From the NCBI GenBank assembly GCA_964407925.1, contig CAYOXM010000016.1, positions 1 to 27,959 of the forward strand: 27,959 nucleotides of DNA, read 5' to 3'. Origin of the DNA: CAYOXM01 sp964407925. GTDB taxonomy: Bacteria > Patescibacteriota > Patescibacteriia > SG8-24. Of this stretch, positions 1 to 8,544 are shown in pieces (the first letter of the stretch is position 1; each line of letters opens with the position of its first letter). Under the pieces are notes generated by a model. It was not told where the DNA came from. It searched no databases and saw nothing but the letters and a program-made list of their open reading frames with translations. The position numbers were made by a program, and so were the translations under genes.

Positions 1-3000
1 AGCGCGACCGCGCCGCCGTTCCCGGAGAACGTGCCGTCGCAGGCGGTCGCCGCGGACTGGGAACCGACGTTCATGGTGAGCAGCGGGTCGACGGCGGCGT
101 TCACGCCGACCTGGTCCTCCGAGGTGATGATGACCGAACCCGAGCCGTTGTCATTCGTCCAGGTGATGACGTACTCGCCCGGAGAGGAAGGGTTCGTGAC
201 GGTCGCCCCGCCGAGGGTGACGGTCCCGGAGCAGGCGGTCTTCGTCGCGGTGAGGGTGGTCGCCGTGAAGCCGAAGGAGGACAGGCAGGCGGAGGATGCG
301 CCGCCGGTCCCGGCCGCGGTCACGGTGAAGGCGGCGGGGAAGGTGACCGTGAGCGTGCCAGTCGAGCTTCCCGCGAGGACGAAGGAGAGCTGGAAGCTCG
401 TCGAGACCGAGACCTTGCTGCGGCCGAGGAGCAGCACGCCGCCCGTCGTCTGGCCGGCGACGTTGAAATTCTCCGTGCCGTCGGTCGAACTCGGCGTGGC
501 GTCGTACGCGCGGATTGTCGTCGTGTGCGACCCGCCCGTGAGGAGGCCCACGGTAATCTGGCAGGACGCGGGGGTCTGCGCCGGGCTGAAGTTGCAGGTG
601 TGTTTCAAATTCCCCGCGCCGGTGCCGTCGAGGTATATCTCGATCTTGGTCACGCCCGTGTCGTCGGTCGCGGTGCCGGAGAGGGTGACCGGGGTCGTCG
701 TCGTCGCGGACGACGGCGTATGCGAGACCACGGTGACGACCGGCGGGCCGCCGGTGACTTCCTCATAGCACGTTCCGACGGCACCGTCGGTCGCGGAGCC
801 ACCGGCGACTTTCAAGCCGCCATTCACCGTGCAGGTGTTTGAAAAAGTTTTGGAACCGTAATACCAGGCGATGCGGCCGCCTCCGCCGCCGCCCGTGCCG
901 CCGTTGGGCCCGCCGTTCCCGCCGTTCGCGGTGATGGTTCCCGAACCCGCGAGCACTGCCGCGTCGATGCGGATGGAACCGCCCGCGCCGCCGCCGGCCC
1001 ATGTCGTACCCGTGCCGCCGTTCGACGTGATGGAACCCGCGACCGTGACGGTGCCAGACGCGACGATCTTCACGACGCCGCCGCCGGAGCCGCCAGTGCC
1101 GCCGGAGCCGTTGCCGCCGCCGGAGCCAAGCGTCGTCGGGTCGGTGTTCGAACCGTAGGTGATACCGCCGCCGGAGCCGGGGTTAGAATTACCGCCCGTG
1201 CCGCCATGGCCGCCGCCCGCGCCGTACGTTCCCGGAGTACCGCCGACGCCAGTGCCATTACCACCCGAGAAACCCTTGGCATTCACGCTGATGGTGCCGC
1301 CAGTCTGCACGTCAACCGTCGTCGCGGAGACGTTCAGCTCGTAGAGCTTGGACGTCGTGTTCGCCGTGTGCGTCGCCGTACCGCCGGACTGTACGGTCAG
1401 CGTCGTGACGGACGTCGCGCCCAGCCGCCGCTGCTCGAACGTGCCGCCGCTCTGCACGGTGACGGTCGAGAGCGACAGGCCTGTCGTGACGGTAAAGGCG
1501 AAAATTCCGGACGACCCGAGCGTGAGCGCAGTCAACGTCGCGCTGAGATTGCCCGAATGCGTGAAGGTCGACGTCGAGAGCGTCAGGTTCGTAACTACGC
1601 CAACCGTGCCGTTGTTCGTGACGTCGAGGCCGGAGATGGTCGTCGTCGCGGCGGGAAGATTGAACGTGCCTCCGGAATTCACCGTTAGAATCGGCCGCGT
1701 CGCGCCGCCGCCCGTCACCGTTCCCCCGGACGCGACGGTAAGGGTGAACGTGTTCGGGACCTGGTAGATGGCGCCGTTCTTTACGGTGATGTTGTCATAC
1801 GTCTGCGACGAGGTCGTGACCTGGTCGGTCGTCGAGGTGCTCACGATGGCCGCCTGGTTGTTGTTGTCGACGATCAGGTTACCGTTCGCGAACGCGTCGT
1901 CCTTGTCGTCGACGAAGACCGATCCGGCCCCGCCGGTCCTGCCGTTGCTCGTACCGAGCCCGCCGTACGCGGTCTTCGTCACCGTCGAAGAATCGGTGTT
2001 GTAGTAAATTGCCACGCGGCCCCCGCCGCCTCCCGCGTAATCGTTGCCGGAGTTCGCGCCGCCGTTCGCACTGACCGTTCCCGCGCCAGCGAGCGTTCCA
2101 GCGTCGAGCCAGACCGAGCCGCCCGCGCCGCCGGCCTGTCCGCCGCCGTTGCCGTTCGCGCTGACAGTGCCCGCGACCGTGAGCGTGCCGGACGCGACGA
2201 GCTTGACCACGCCGCCGCCGGCGAAGCTGCTCCCGCCCTGTCCGCCGGAGCCGATGGTCGAGGGCGCGGTGACCGAGCCGTAGGTGACGCCGCCGACGTT
2301 CGCGCTGTAGTACCCGCCGCGGCCGCCGTGCCCGCCGCCGGTGAAATTGCCCGTGCCGACGCCAGTTCCCTGACCGCCGGAGAATCCCCTGCCTGTGACG
2401 TTCACCGTACCGCCGGTTTGGATGTTGATGGTCGTCGCGGAAAGATTCAGCTCGTACAGCTTAGAGGTCGTGTTCGTGGTATGCGTGAGATTGCCGCCCG
2501 AATTCACGGTTACGTTCGTCACGGTAATCGCGCCGAGCAGGCGCTGCTCGAACGTGCCGCCGGACTGGACGGTCATGTTCGTCGGCGAGAATGTACTTGC
2601 CGTCAACGCGACGAACGTCCCCGTGCTCTGACAGGTGAGGTCAGTGAGCGTCGCGCCGAAGGTGCCGTTGTGGAGGAACGTCGAATCGTTGAGCGACAAG
2701 TTCGTAATCGTGTTCAAGGTCCCGTTATTCGTCACGTCGAGGCTCGTGAACGTATACGTTCCCGTCGTCGGCGGGTTGAAGATTGCGCCGGAATTGATGA
2801 TGAGCGCGGGCTGAGTCGTGCCGCTCGCGGACAGCGTTCCCGTCGAGGGAATCGTCAGCGTCATCGTGTTCGGGATGACGTATTTCGCGCCGTTCCTGAT
2901 CGTCACGTTGTCGTACGTCTGGCTTGCCGTCGTGACCTGCGTCGTCTCCGACGAGGCGCCGATGCTCGAGTTGTTGTTGTTGTCGACGGTCAGGCTGCCG

Positions 3001-6000
3001 TTCGCGAGGGAGTCGTCCTTGTCGTCGATGAAGACGGAGCCGGCGCCGCCGGCGAAACCGCCGCTAGTGCCGCTTCCGCCGTATGCCGTTTCGGCGATCG
3101 TGGACGAGTCGGTGTTGTAGTACTCGGCGACGCGCCCGCCGGCGCCGCCGCCGTAGCCGCCGGAGGTGTTGTTGCCGGCGTTCGCGGAGACGGTACCCGC
3201 GCCGGCGAGCGTGCCGGCGTCGAGCCAAATCGAACCGCCCGAGCCTGTGTTGAGAGCGGCCGACGCGCTGCTCGCCGTTATCGAACCGTTCACGGTGAGG
3301 GTCCCCGAGGCCACCAATTTCACCGCGCCGCCGCCGGCGGTGCCGCCGGACGCGCCCGATCCGAGCGTCGTCGGCGCGGTGACCGACCCGTACGTCGGGC
3401 CGCCCGCGTTCGACGAGTAGTCGCCGCCGTCGCCGCCGTGGCCCGCGCCGGAGAAGGAGGCCGGGTTCACGCCGGTGCCGCTCCCCGCCTGGAACCCCTT
3501 GCTCGTCACGTTCACCGTACCGCCCGTTTGGATGTCGATGGTCGTCGAGGAGATCGAGAGCTCGTACAGCTTCGAGGTCGTGTTGGCGGTATGCGTCAGA
3601 TTGCCGCCGGAATTCACGGTGACGGTAGTGATCGGAATCGCGCCGAGCATGCGCTGCTCGAACGCGCCGCCCGATTGCGCAGTGAACGTCGAAAGGGAAA
3701 GTCCCGTCGTCGTCATCAGAACGAACGTTCCTGCCGATTGCGCGGTGACGTCGGTCACGGTGGCGGGAAACGCGCCGTTATGGAGAAACGTCGAATCGTT
3801 CAACGTGAGATTCGTGACCGTGGAAACCGTGCCGTTGTTCGTAACGTCGATGCCGGTGAACGTGAAGGCCGCGGCGTTCGGATTGAAAGTACCGCCCGAG
3901 GCGACGGTGATGCCCGACTGAATCGAGCCGCCGCCCGTGAGCGTGCCGCCCGAGGCGAGCGTGAACGTGAACGTGTTCGGAATCAGGTAGATCGCGCCGT
4001 TCTTCACCGTGATGTTGTCATACGTCTGCGACGAGGTCGTGACCTGGTCGGTCGTCGAGGTGCTCACGATGGCCGCCTGGTTGTTGTTGTCGACGATCAG
4101 GTTACCGTTCGCGAACGCGTCGTCCTTGTCGTCGACGAAGACCGATCCGGCCCCGCCGGTCCTGCCGTTGCTCGTACCGAGCCCGCCGTACGCGGTCTTC
4201 GTCACCGTCGAAGAATCGGTGTTGTAGTAAATTGCCACGCGGCCCCCGCCGCCTCCCGCGTAATCGTTGCCGGAGTTCGCGCCGCCGTTCGCACTGACCG
4301 TTCCCGCGCCAGCGAGCGTTCCCGCGTCGAGCCAGACCGAACCGCCCGCGCCGCCGGCCTGCGCGCCGCCAGTGCCCGCCGCCGTGACGGTCGTTGACAC
4401 CGTGAGCGTGCCGGACGCGACGAGCTTGATGGCGCCTCCGCCCGCGAGGGCGCTGCTGTTGTAACCGCCGGAGCCGAGCGTCGTCGGCTGGGTGACCGAG
4501 CCGTAGGTGACGCCGCCGACGTTCGCGCCGTAGTAGCCGCCGCGGCCGCCATGGCCGCCGCCGGTGAAGCTGCCGACGCCGACGCCGGTTCCCTGTCCGC
4601 CCGAGAATCCCTTGCCTGCCGCGGTGACGGTCGAACCGGCCTGCAAATCGATTGTCGTTCCGGAGAGGCTGAGCTCGTACAGCTTCGAGGTCGTGTTCGC
4701 CGTGTGCGTCAGCGTGCCGCCGGAATTCACGGTGACGGTCGTCGCGGAAATCGCCCCGAGCATGCGCTGTTCGAACGTGCCGCCGGACTGGACGGTGAGC
4801 GTCGACAACCCGAGGCCCGTCGAGGACGCCGCGACGAACGACGATGACGAACCGAGGGTGAGCGACGACAGCGTCGCCCCGAAACTGCCGCTCTCGACGA
4901 AAGCGCACGAGGTGAGCGTCGTCGTCGTAACGCTCGAAATCGTTCCCGCGTTCGTGACGTTGATGTTCGAAAAATTGAACGTCGCCGCGTTCGGGTTGAA
5001 CGTGCCTCCGGAATTCGTCGCGATGCTCGGCCGCTGGGTCCCTCCGGTCGTGAACGTCCCCGCCGAAGCGAGCGTGAGCGTGTGCGTGCTCGGAATCACG
5101 TATTCCGACCCGTCCGCGACCGTGATGTTGTCGTAGGTCTGCGACGCGGTCGTGGCCTGCGTCGTCACGTAACCGTACACGCGGTTGTTGTTCCGGACGA
5201 TCAGGTCGCCGTTCGTCGCCGCGGCCGCCTTCAGGTAAATCGTTCCCGCGCCGCCTTCCGAGTCGTTGCCGCAGGCGCCCGCGGCGCAGAACGTGCCGTC
5301 GTTGCCGCCATAGGCCTGGATGGTGTACGACGACGGACTGCCGGACGTGTAGTAAATCGCGATGCGGCCGCCGCCGCCGCCGGAGCCGCCTTCGGAGGCG
5401 GTCTGCTTGCCGTCGCCGCCGTTCGCGCGGATGGTACCCGTGCCCGCGAGCGTGCCGGCATCGATCCAGATGGATCCTCCGGCACCGCCGCCCGCGTCGT
5501 CGATGACGGTCGTCGCGAGCGCGCCGCCCGCGGTCACGGTACCCGCGATGGTGATCGTGCCGGACGGCGCGGAAAGCTTTATCGATCCGCCGCCGGTACC
5601 GCCCGCTCCCGACTGGTCGGAGCCGCCGCCGGAACCCATGGTCGTCGGCGCCGTCACCGAACCGTAGGTGATGCCGCCGGAGTTGCCGAACGCAGTGCCG
5701 CCGTTGCCGCCGTGACCGCCGCCGGAACCGTCGAACGAGTCGATGTCGTTGTTTCCCGGTCCGGGACCGAGGTCAGACGCGAATCCCCTGGCATCGGCGG
5801 TAATGGTCCCCTGCACGTCGATGTTGTCAGAAACGATGACGACCTGGCCCGCGCCGACGTCCGACGCCGCGGTGACCGTGACGCCGGAATTGATGGTGAG
5901 CGTGCCGGTGAACGTGTACGTCCCCGCGTCAAACTGGCAGTCCACGGAAATCGTGACGTTGCTTCCCGAGGTCGCGCAGGTCGTCGCGTTCACGTTGAAA

Positions 6001-6152
6001 AACGGCAGGAAGATGCCGACGACGAGCATGGCGGCGAGACCGCCCGAAAAGAGCTTCCGCGTGTGCCGATGCCAAACGCGGCGGACGCGCCGCATCCGAC
6101 CGCCGTTCGGGCGGGCTTCAGGGAGGCCGGTTTTAGGCAGAGGCAGGCGCAT
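1..6152 (-). CDS. Giant secreted glycine-rich repeat surface protein (C-terminus beyond window)
   Basis: The minus-strand frame starting at the ATG at 6152 reads through all segments I translated to position 1 without a stop, giving about 2,050 residues of an unfinished protein. Residues 1-57 form a long basic n-region, a hydrophobic stretch (GGLAAMLVVGIFLPFF) and an NVNA/TTC junction typical of a signal peptide; an internal Met before RRVRRVWHRH is an alternative start. The body alternates glycine-rich blocks (GGGHGGNGG, GGSGGGGRIAIYY) with Thr/Ser/Val-rich blocks (TTSQTYDNITV, TTSKLYELSLSG), which fits a beta-helix or stacked beta-solenoid surface fibre. Past the last Gly block, near 480-758, is an Ig-like domain (VTLSGTATDDTGVTKIEIYL); a second beta-sandwich follows near 1-470. 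No catalytic motif is seen. A role in the cell surface or adhesion is inferred. No clear ribosome site precedes the start. Confidence 0.88.
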   Translation of the reverse strand, partial: MRLPLPKTGLPEARPNGGRMRRVRRVWHRHTRKLFSGGLAAMLVVGIFLPFFNVNATTCATSGSNVTISVDCQFDAGTYTFTGTLTINSGVTVTAASDVGAGQVVIVSDNIDVQGTITADARGFASDLGPGPGNNDIDSFDGSGGGHGGNGGTAFGNSGGITYGSVTAPTTMGSGGGSDQSGAGGTGGGSIKLSAPSGTITIAGTVTAGGALATTVIDDAGGGAGGSIWIDAGTLAGTGTIRANGGDGKQTASEGGSGGGGGRIAIYYTSGSPSSYTIQAYGGNDGTFCAAGACGNDSEGGAGTIYLKAAAATNGDLIVRNNNRVYGYVTTQATTASQTYDNITVADGSEYVIPSTHTLTLASAGTFTTGGTQRPSIATNSGGTFNPNAATFNFSNINVTNAGTISSVTTTTLTSCAFVESGSFGATLSSLTLGSSSSFVAASSTGLGLSTLTVQSGGTFEQRMLGAISATTVTVNSGGTLTHTANTTSKLYELSLSGTTIDLQAGSTVTAAGKGFSGGQGTGVGVGSFTGGGHGGRGGYYGANVGGVTYGSVTQPTTLGSGGYNSSALAGGGAIKLVASGTLTVSTTVTAAGTGGAQAGGAGGSVWLDAGTLAGAGTVSANGGANSGNDYAGGGGGRVAIYYNTDSSTVTKTAYGGLGTSNGRTGGAGSVFVDDKDDAFANGNLIVDNNNQAAIVSTSTTDQVTTSSQTYDNITVKNGAIYLIPNTFTFTLASGGTLTGGGSIQSGITVASGGTFNPNAAAFTFTGIDVTNNGTVSTVTNLTLNDSTFLHNGAFPATVTDVTAQSAGTFVLMTTTGLSLSTFTAQSGGAFEQRMLGAIPITTVTVNSGGNLTHTANTTSKLYELSISSTTIDIQTGGTVNVTSKGFQAGSGTGVNPASFSGAGHGGDGGDYSSNAGGPTYGSVTAPTTLGSGASGGTAGGGAVKLVASGTLTVNGSITASSASAALNTGSGGSIWLDAGTLAGAGTVSANAGNNTSGGYGGGAGGRVAEYYNTDSSTIAETAYGGSGTSGGFAGGAGSVFIDDKDDSLANGSLTVDNNNNSSIGASSETTQVTTASQTYDNVTIRNGAKYVIPNTMTLTIPSTGTLSASGTTQPALIINSGAIFNPPTTGTYTFTSLDVTNNGTLNTITNLSLNDSTFLHNGTFGATLTDLTCQSTGTFVALTASTFSPTNMTVQSGGTFEQRLLGAITVTNVTVNSGGNLTHTTNTTSKLYELNLSATTINIQTGGTVNVTGRGFSGGQGTGVGTGNFTGGGHGGRGGYYSANVGGVTYGSVTAPSTIGSGGQGGSSFAGGGVVKLVASGTLTVAGTVSANGNGGGQAGGAGGSVWLDAGTLAGAGTVSANGGANSGNDYAGGGGGRVAIYYNTDSSTVTKTAYGGLGTSNGRTGGAGSVFVDDKDDAFANGNLIVDNNNQAAIVSTSTTDQVTTSSQTYDNITVKNGAIYQVPNTFTLTVASGGTVTGGGATRPILTVNSGGTFNLPAATTTISGLDVTNNGTVGVVTNLTLSTSTFTHSGNLSATLTALTLGSSGIFAFTVTTGLSLSTVTVQSGGTFEQRRLGATSVTTLTVQSGGTATHTANTTSKLYELNVSATTVDVQTGGTISVNAKGFSGGNGTGVGGTPGTYGAGGGHGGTGGNSNPGSGGGITYGSNTDPTTLGSGGGNGSGGTGGSGGGVVKIVASGTVTVAGSITSNGGTGTTWAGGGAGGSIRIDAAVLAGSGTITANGGNGGPNGGTGGGGGGRIAWYYGSKTFSNTCTVNGGLKVAGGSATDGAVGTCYEEVTGGPPVVTVVSHTPSSATTTTPVTLSGTATDDTGVTKIEIYLDGTGAGNLKHTCNFSPAQTPASCQITVGLLTGGSHTTTIRAYDATPSSTDGTENFNVAGQTTGGVLLLGRSKVSVSTSFQLSFVLAGSSTGTLTVTFPAAFTVTAAGTGGASSACLSSFGFTATTLTATKTACSGTVTLGGATVTNPSSPGEYVITWTNDNGSGSVIITSEDQVGVNAAVDPLLTMNVGSQSAATACDGTFSGNGGAVA
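1786..2099 (-). repeat. 314-bp exact duplication, copy 1 (partner 4009-4322)
   Basis: Base-by-base reading shows 314 identical positions with 4009-4322, an offset of 2223 bp, which is 741 codons or two repeat units. The neighbouring units differ clearly from this sequence and the bases just outside both copies diverge. The pattern points to recent unequal recombination or gene conversion between unit n and unit n+2, or to an assembly effect in a repeat. Confidence 0.93.
4009..4322 (-). repeat. 314-bp exact duplication, copy 2 (partner 1786-2099)
   Basis: Second copy of the exact 314-bp segment. It encodes the part of the unit from the QTYDNITV segment into the GGGGRVAIYYN and GGSVWLDAGTLAG blocks. 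Synonymous positions are also identical, so selection on the protein alone does not explain the match. Confidence 0.93.
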
Positions 6153-6175
6153 GGGAGTACCGCGTCGTTCTCAAC

Positions 6176-6305
6176 TGTGGATAACTAAATTCCGACAACC
6201 GGAAAACCGGGGTCGGAATAAGGCCAAAATTGGCGAATTTTCAGCTTGTGCATAACTTTTTCTCTTTTGTCTCTTTTTTTGACCTCTTTCATATCTTATT
6301 TTAGC
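6176..6305 (-). promoter_or_regulatory. AT-rich intergenic region with two DnaA-box consensus sites
   Basis: TTATCCACA (minus strand of 6176-6184) and TTATGCACA (minus strand of 6247-6255) both match the relaxed DnaA box TTWTNCACA, in the same orientation and 71 bp apart. Beside them, about 6256-6305 is a T-rich, low-GC stretch in an otherwise GC-rich window, as expected of an unwinding element. The first box ends 24 bp before the giant-protein start codon, so it could instead regulate that gene. No dnaA, dnaN or rpmH is in view. No convincing -35/-10 pair for the giant gene was found. Confidence 0.45.
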
Positions 6306-6335
6306 AAAAAAACGGCCTTTTTGGAAGGCCGTTTT
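6306..6335 (-). terminator. Rho-independent terminator of ndk
   Basis: An 11-bp stem (AAAACGGCCTT at 6309-6319 with its complement at 6325-6335) and a 5-nt loop end in a T-run on the minus strand (the A-run at 6306-6312). It lies just downstream of the ndk stop codon. Confidence 0.9.
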
Positions 6336-6351
6336 CCACATTTCTGAGGGC

Positions 6352-6849
6352 TTATTTTTTGATGGTGTAGTGCGTGTACTGCGGATTGAACGAAACGAGT
6401 TCTTCGGGCTTGAACCACACGCTCACCTCGGTCTCCCCTTCTTCGGGCGAACCGGAAGCGTGGATGAGGTTGAAGACGCCGATGCCTTTCTCGTCGGCGT
6501 ACTTGAACGAGACATGCGCGTAGTCGCCGCGGATGGTGCCGGGAGCGGCCGACTTCGGCTCGGTGGCACCGACCATCTTACGGACCACCTCGACGATCTC
6601 GACGCCTTCGAGCACGAGCGCCACGATAGGGCCGGAGGTGAGCATGGAGACCATCAGCTCGCGGACCTTCTCACCGCGCCGCTTGGCGAGGTCGTCCGTG
6701 TAGTGCTGCATCGCCGTGTCTTTCTCGGACACGAGCATCTTCAGGCCGACGATGGCGGCACCGACCCGCTCGAAGCGGGAGATGATTTCGCCGACGATGC
6801 CGCGATCGAGCGCGTCGGGCTTCAGGAGGACGAGTGACCGTTGGATCAT
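6352..6849 (-). CDS. ndk: Nucleoside-diphosphate kinase
   Basis: This 165-residue protein transfers the gamma phosphate from NTPs to NDPs through a phospho-histidine, balancing cytosolic nucleotide pools. It begins MIQRSLVLLKPDAL, with the conserved Lys10 of the nucleotide site, and contains GATEPKSAAPGTIRGDY (residues about 94-110), the family's nucleotide-binding loop. The catalytic histidine is His130 in NLIHASGS. Bacterial NDKs are usually 140-150 residues; this one has extra residues between IRGDY and the active site and a C-terminal tail, and it carries HASGSPEE where many enzymes have HGSDS. It has its own promoter and terminator, so it is probably monocistronic. Confidence 0.96.
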   Translation of the reverse strand: MIQRSLVLLKPDALDRGIVGEIISRFERVGAAIVGLKMLVSEKDTAMQHYTDDLAKRRGEKVRELMVSMLTSGPIVALVLEGVEIVEVVRKMVGATEPKSAAPGTIRGDYAHVSFKYADEKGIGVFNLIHASGSPEEGETEVSVWFKPEELVSFNPQYTHYTIKK

Positions 6850-6885
6850 AGTCGTAAATAGGCGTGATTAGGCTTGGTTGCGCCA

Positions 6886-6914
6886 AGTATAGACGCTCCT
6901 CCGGCGACTTTCAA
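6886..6914 (-). promoter_or_regulatory. Sigma70-type promoter of ndk
   Basis: On the minus strand, TTGAAA (6909-6914) is followed after exactly 17 bp by TATACT (6886-6891). Transcription would start about 30 nt before the ndk ATG. This is the best promoter match in the window and lies back to back with the plus-strand TTGACA at 6919. Confidence 0.7.
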
Positions 6915-6918
6915 GGGG

Positions 6919-6947
6919 TTGACAAACGCGCCATGAACAGGCACCTT
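6919..6947 (+). promoter_or_regulatory. Candidate promoter of the secreted protein at 6986
   Basis: A perfect -35 TTGACA at 6919-6924 is followed after 17 bp by CACCTT, a poor -10. The good -35 with a weak -10 resembles the elements before 13974, 15083 and 16053, but the match here is the weakest of the four. The gene itself has a strong AAGGAG at 6973-6978. Confidence 0.4.
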
Positions 6948-6985
6948 GTCGGGTCGCAAGCGCGACGCACGCAAGGAGAATGACG

Positions 6986-7603
6986 ATGCGAAAAACCACC
7001 CTTTGTCTCGCCGTCGCCGCCGTCTCGTCTTCGCTCGCCTCGCCGGCGAGCGCCGACACCACGTTCAACGTGGAGCCGCTCCTCACCCTCGAGTCCAGGA
7101 AAAATCCGGACCCGTCGGTCGAGGGATCGCTCGCGCACGTCTTCACTGACTCGAAGTTCGGACTCTCGGGCTTCTGGTGGGTGACGAAGGAGTGGGCCGA
7201 GTTCCACGGCGGACCGACGTACGCCGTCACCCCGTGGCTGACGCTCGGCGCCGACCTCGGCATCGAGCAGGACGGCAAGGGCGGCCTTCAGGGCAGGTAC
7301 GCCGGAAACTTCTGGGTGAACAAGGACAAGTTCGCCGCCGCCGGCTGCTTCGAGTGGGGCACGCCCGCGTATTCCGGCGACTGGAGCGGTTCGTGGTACG
7401 ACGCGATGGCGACGTACACGCCGTTCAAGCGCCTCACCGCCGGCGCGCGCGGGCGCCGCATGATCGGCGTCGGGCCGTTCACGCAACTGAACTTTCCCGA
7501 AGCGCACACGAAGATCTGGCTGCTGTGGGCGGCGGGCGATCCGGAACGCGCGGAACGCGTGCCGTTCTCGACCGGGCTGCTGGGTGCGACGTTCGACTTC
7601 TGA
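6986..7603 (+). CDS. Secreted beta-rich protein, outer-membrane-barrel-like, ends in Phe
   Basis: I do not recognise a named family. The start at 6986 is preferred over the ATG at 6980 because AAGGAG (6973-6978) is then 7 nt away. The 205-residue product has a signal peptide (MRKTTLCLAVAAVSSSLASPASA, cleavage expected after ASA near residue 22). The rest is made of short amphipathic stretches with alternating hydrophobic and polar residues, such as YAVTPWLTLGADLGIE, separated by Gly/Asp turns, and it ends GATFDF. A terminal Phe after a beta strand is the classical signal of outer-membrane barrels. It ends at a strong terminator and faces away from ndk. It resembles the 13974 and 15083 products in plan but is shorter and I see no clear sequence identity to them. 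Confidence 0.8.
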   Translation: MRKTTLCLAVAAVSSSLASPASADTTFNVEPLLTLESRKNPDPSVEGSLAHVFTDSKFGLSGFWWVTKEWAEFHGGPTYAVTPWLTLGADLGIEQDGKGGLQGRYAGNFWVNKDKFAAAGCFEWGTPAYSGDWSGSWYDAMATYTPFKRLTAGARGRRMIGVGPFTQLNFPEAHTKIWLLWAAGDPERAERVPFSTGLLGATFDF

Positions 7604-7629
7604 AACCGGCCATCACGGCCGGTTTTTTT
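7603..7629 (+). terminator. Rho-independent terminator after the 6986 gene
   Basis: A 9-bp perfect stem (AAACCGGCC at 7603-7611 with 7617-7625) and a 5-nt loop run into a stretch of T that continues to 7629. The stem starts in the stop codon of the gene. A second small hairpin (CCGCC TTCG GGCGG) follows. Confidence 0.9.
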
Positions 7630-7668
7630 CCGCCTTCGGGCGGAACCCCGCCCCACTTTGAAGAAGGG

Positions 7669-8544
7669 TCAATGTGGCGGGGATTTTCCCGTTGCCATGA
7701 CGGCGACGTTCCCTCCCGAAAACGTTGCCCGCACGTCGCCGTTCCGGTCGGTTCGCCACACGCGGGCGTCCGACGCCTTCAACCGCTCGACGGCCGACCA
7801 CGCCGGATGACCGTAGGAATTTTTTCCGACTGAAATGACCGCGTCTTTCGCCGACGCCGCGCGCAGGAACGGCGCCGAGGACGAGAACCGGCTGCCGTGA
7901 TGACCGGCCTTGAGCACGTCCGTGCCGAGGTCCGTGCCGGATTGCAGAAGGCGCTCCTCGACCGCGGCAGGAGCGTCGCCCATGAGGAGCGCGTGACGTC
8001 CAGCGACGTTCACGCGAAGCACGACGGACCACGAGTTGGGATCATTGCCGTCGAGCGCGGCATCGTCCGTTCGCGGCGGCCAGAGCACGTCCGCGCGCGC
8101 ACGTTCGCCGAGCGCGATGCGGTCGCCCGCAGCGATACGGATGACGCGTGCGCCGGAACGGCGGACGGCTTCCATGAACGCCTCGTATTCCGGAGTGTCA
8201 TTCACGTCCTCGCCGAGCAATACCTCGTTCACCCGATAACGACCGAAGACGGAAATCAGGCCGACGAAGTGATCCGCGTGCGGATGCGTGAGCATGATGG
8301 CTTCAATCGTGCGGTCGGTGAACGGCATCGCGCCGCCGAGCTTCGCGAGCACCGTGGCGTCCGGACCGCCGTCCACGAGCATCTGGACGCGGCCGACCGA
8401 GACGAGCGCCGCGTCACCCTGTCCGACGTCGAAAAAATCGATGACCGCGTCAGGTTTTTCTCGTCGCGCGCCAGCACAGGCCAACGCGACGGCCGCCGCG
8501 GCGAATGCCAGGATAATCGCTGACTTCAGCCTTCCTCTTCGCAT
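7669..8544 (-). CDS. ComEC-type metallo-beta-lactamase-fold protein (detached C-terminal domain)
   Basis: This 291-residue protein (start at 8544, MRRGRLKSAII) has one hydrophobic N-terminal segment, probably a membrane anchor or signal peptide, then a metallo-beta-lactamase fold opening with VIDFFDVGQGDAALV. The metal-binding motif is THPHADH, and GHHGS follows later; both are typical of the ComEC C-terminal domain, thought to degrade the non-transported DNA strand. The gene overlaps the 3' end of the comEC channel gene by 19 bp in another frame, so the two are likely translationally coupled. In many bacteria these are one protein; here they are two. The ORF could be extended by 10 codons to 8574, but that would lengthen the overlap and precede a natural membrane start. 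Confidence 0.9.
   Translation of the reverse strand: MRRGRLKSAIILAFAAAAVALACAGARREKPDAVIDFFDVGQGDAALVSVGRVQMLVDGGPDATVLAKLGGAMPFTDRTIEAIMLTHPHADHFVGLISVFGRYRVNEVLLGEDVNDTPEYEAFMEAVRRSGARVIRIAAGDRIALGERARADVLWPPRTDDAALDGNDPNSWSVVLRVNVAGRHALLMGDAPAAVEERLLQSGTDLGTDVLKAGHHGSRFSSSAPFLRAASAKDAVISVGKNSYGHPAWSAVERLKASDARVWRTDRNGDVRATFSGGNVAVMATGKSPPH

Larger units (their letters stand above)
870..5400 (-). repeat. Four tandem ~371-residue repeat units within the giant protein
   Basis: The codons for the TTSKLYEL-type motif recur at 1338, 2451, 3561 and 4674, giving spacings of 1113, 1110 and 1113 bp, all multiples of three (371, 370, 371 codons). Each unit runs from one GGGGRIAxYY block to the next and contains a TSQTYDNITV segment, a Thr-rich solenoid part, an LYEL segment and a GGGHGG block. 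A fifth glycine-rich block stands at the N-terminal end and the last GRIAWYY block ends the array near 870. Unit edges are approximate. Confidence 0.85.

Noticed and set aside
870..5400. CRISPR array or satellite-like DNA suggested by the regular 1.1-kb periodicity
   Set aside because: The period is a multiple of three and follows the protein repeat; there are no short repeats with unique spacers.
31..6255. Long open frames on the plus strand across the first 6 kb, including one of 689 codons at 2328-4397
   Set aside because: They are antisense to the giant repeat protein. Their translations are Arg- or Pro/Val-rich with no domain, while the minus strand gives a signal peptide, periodic repeats and Ig-like domains.
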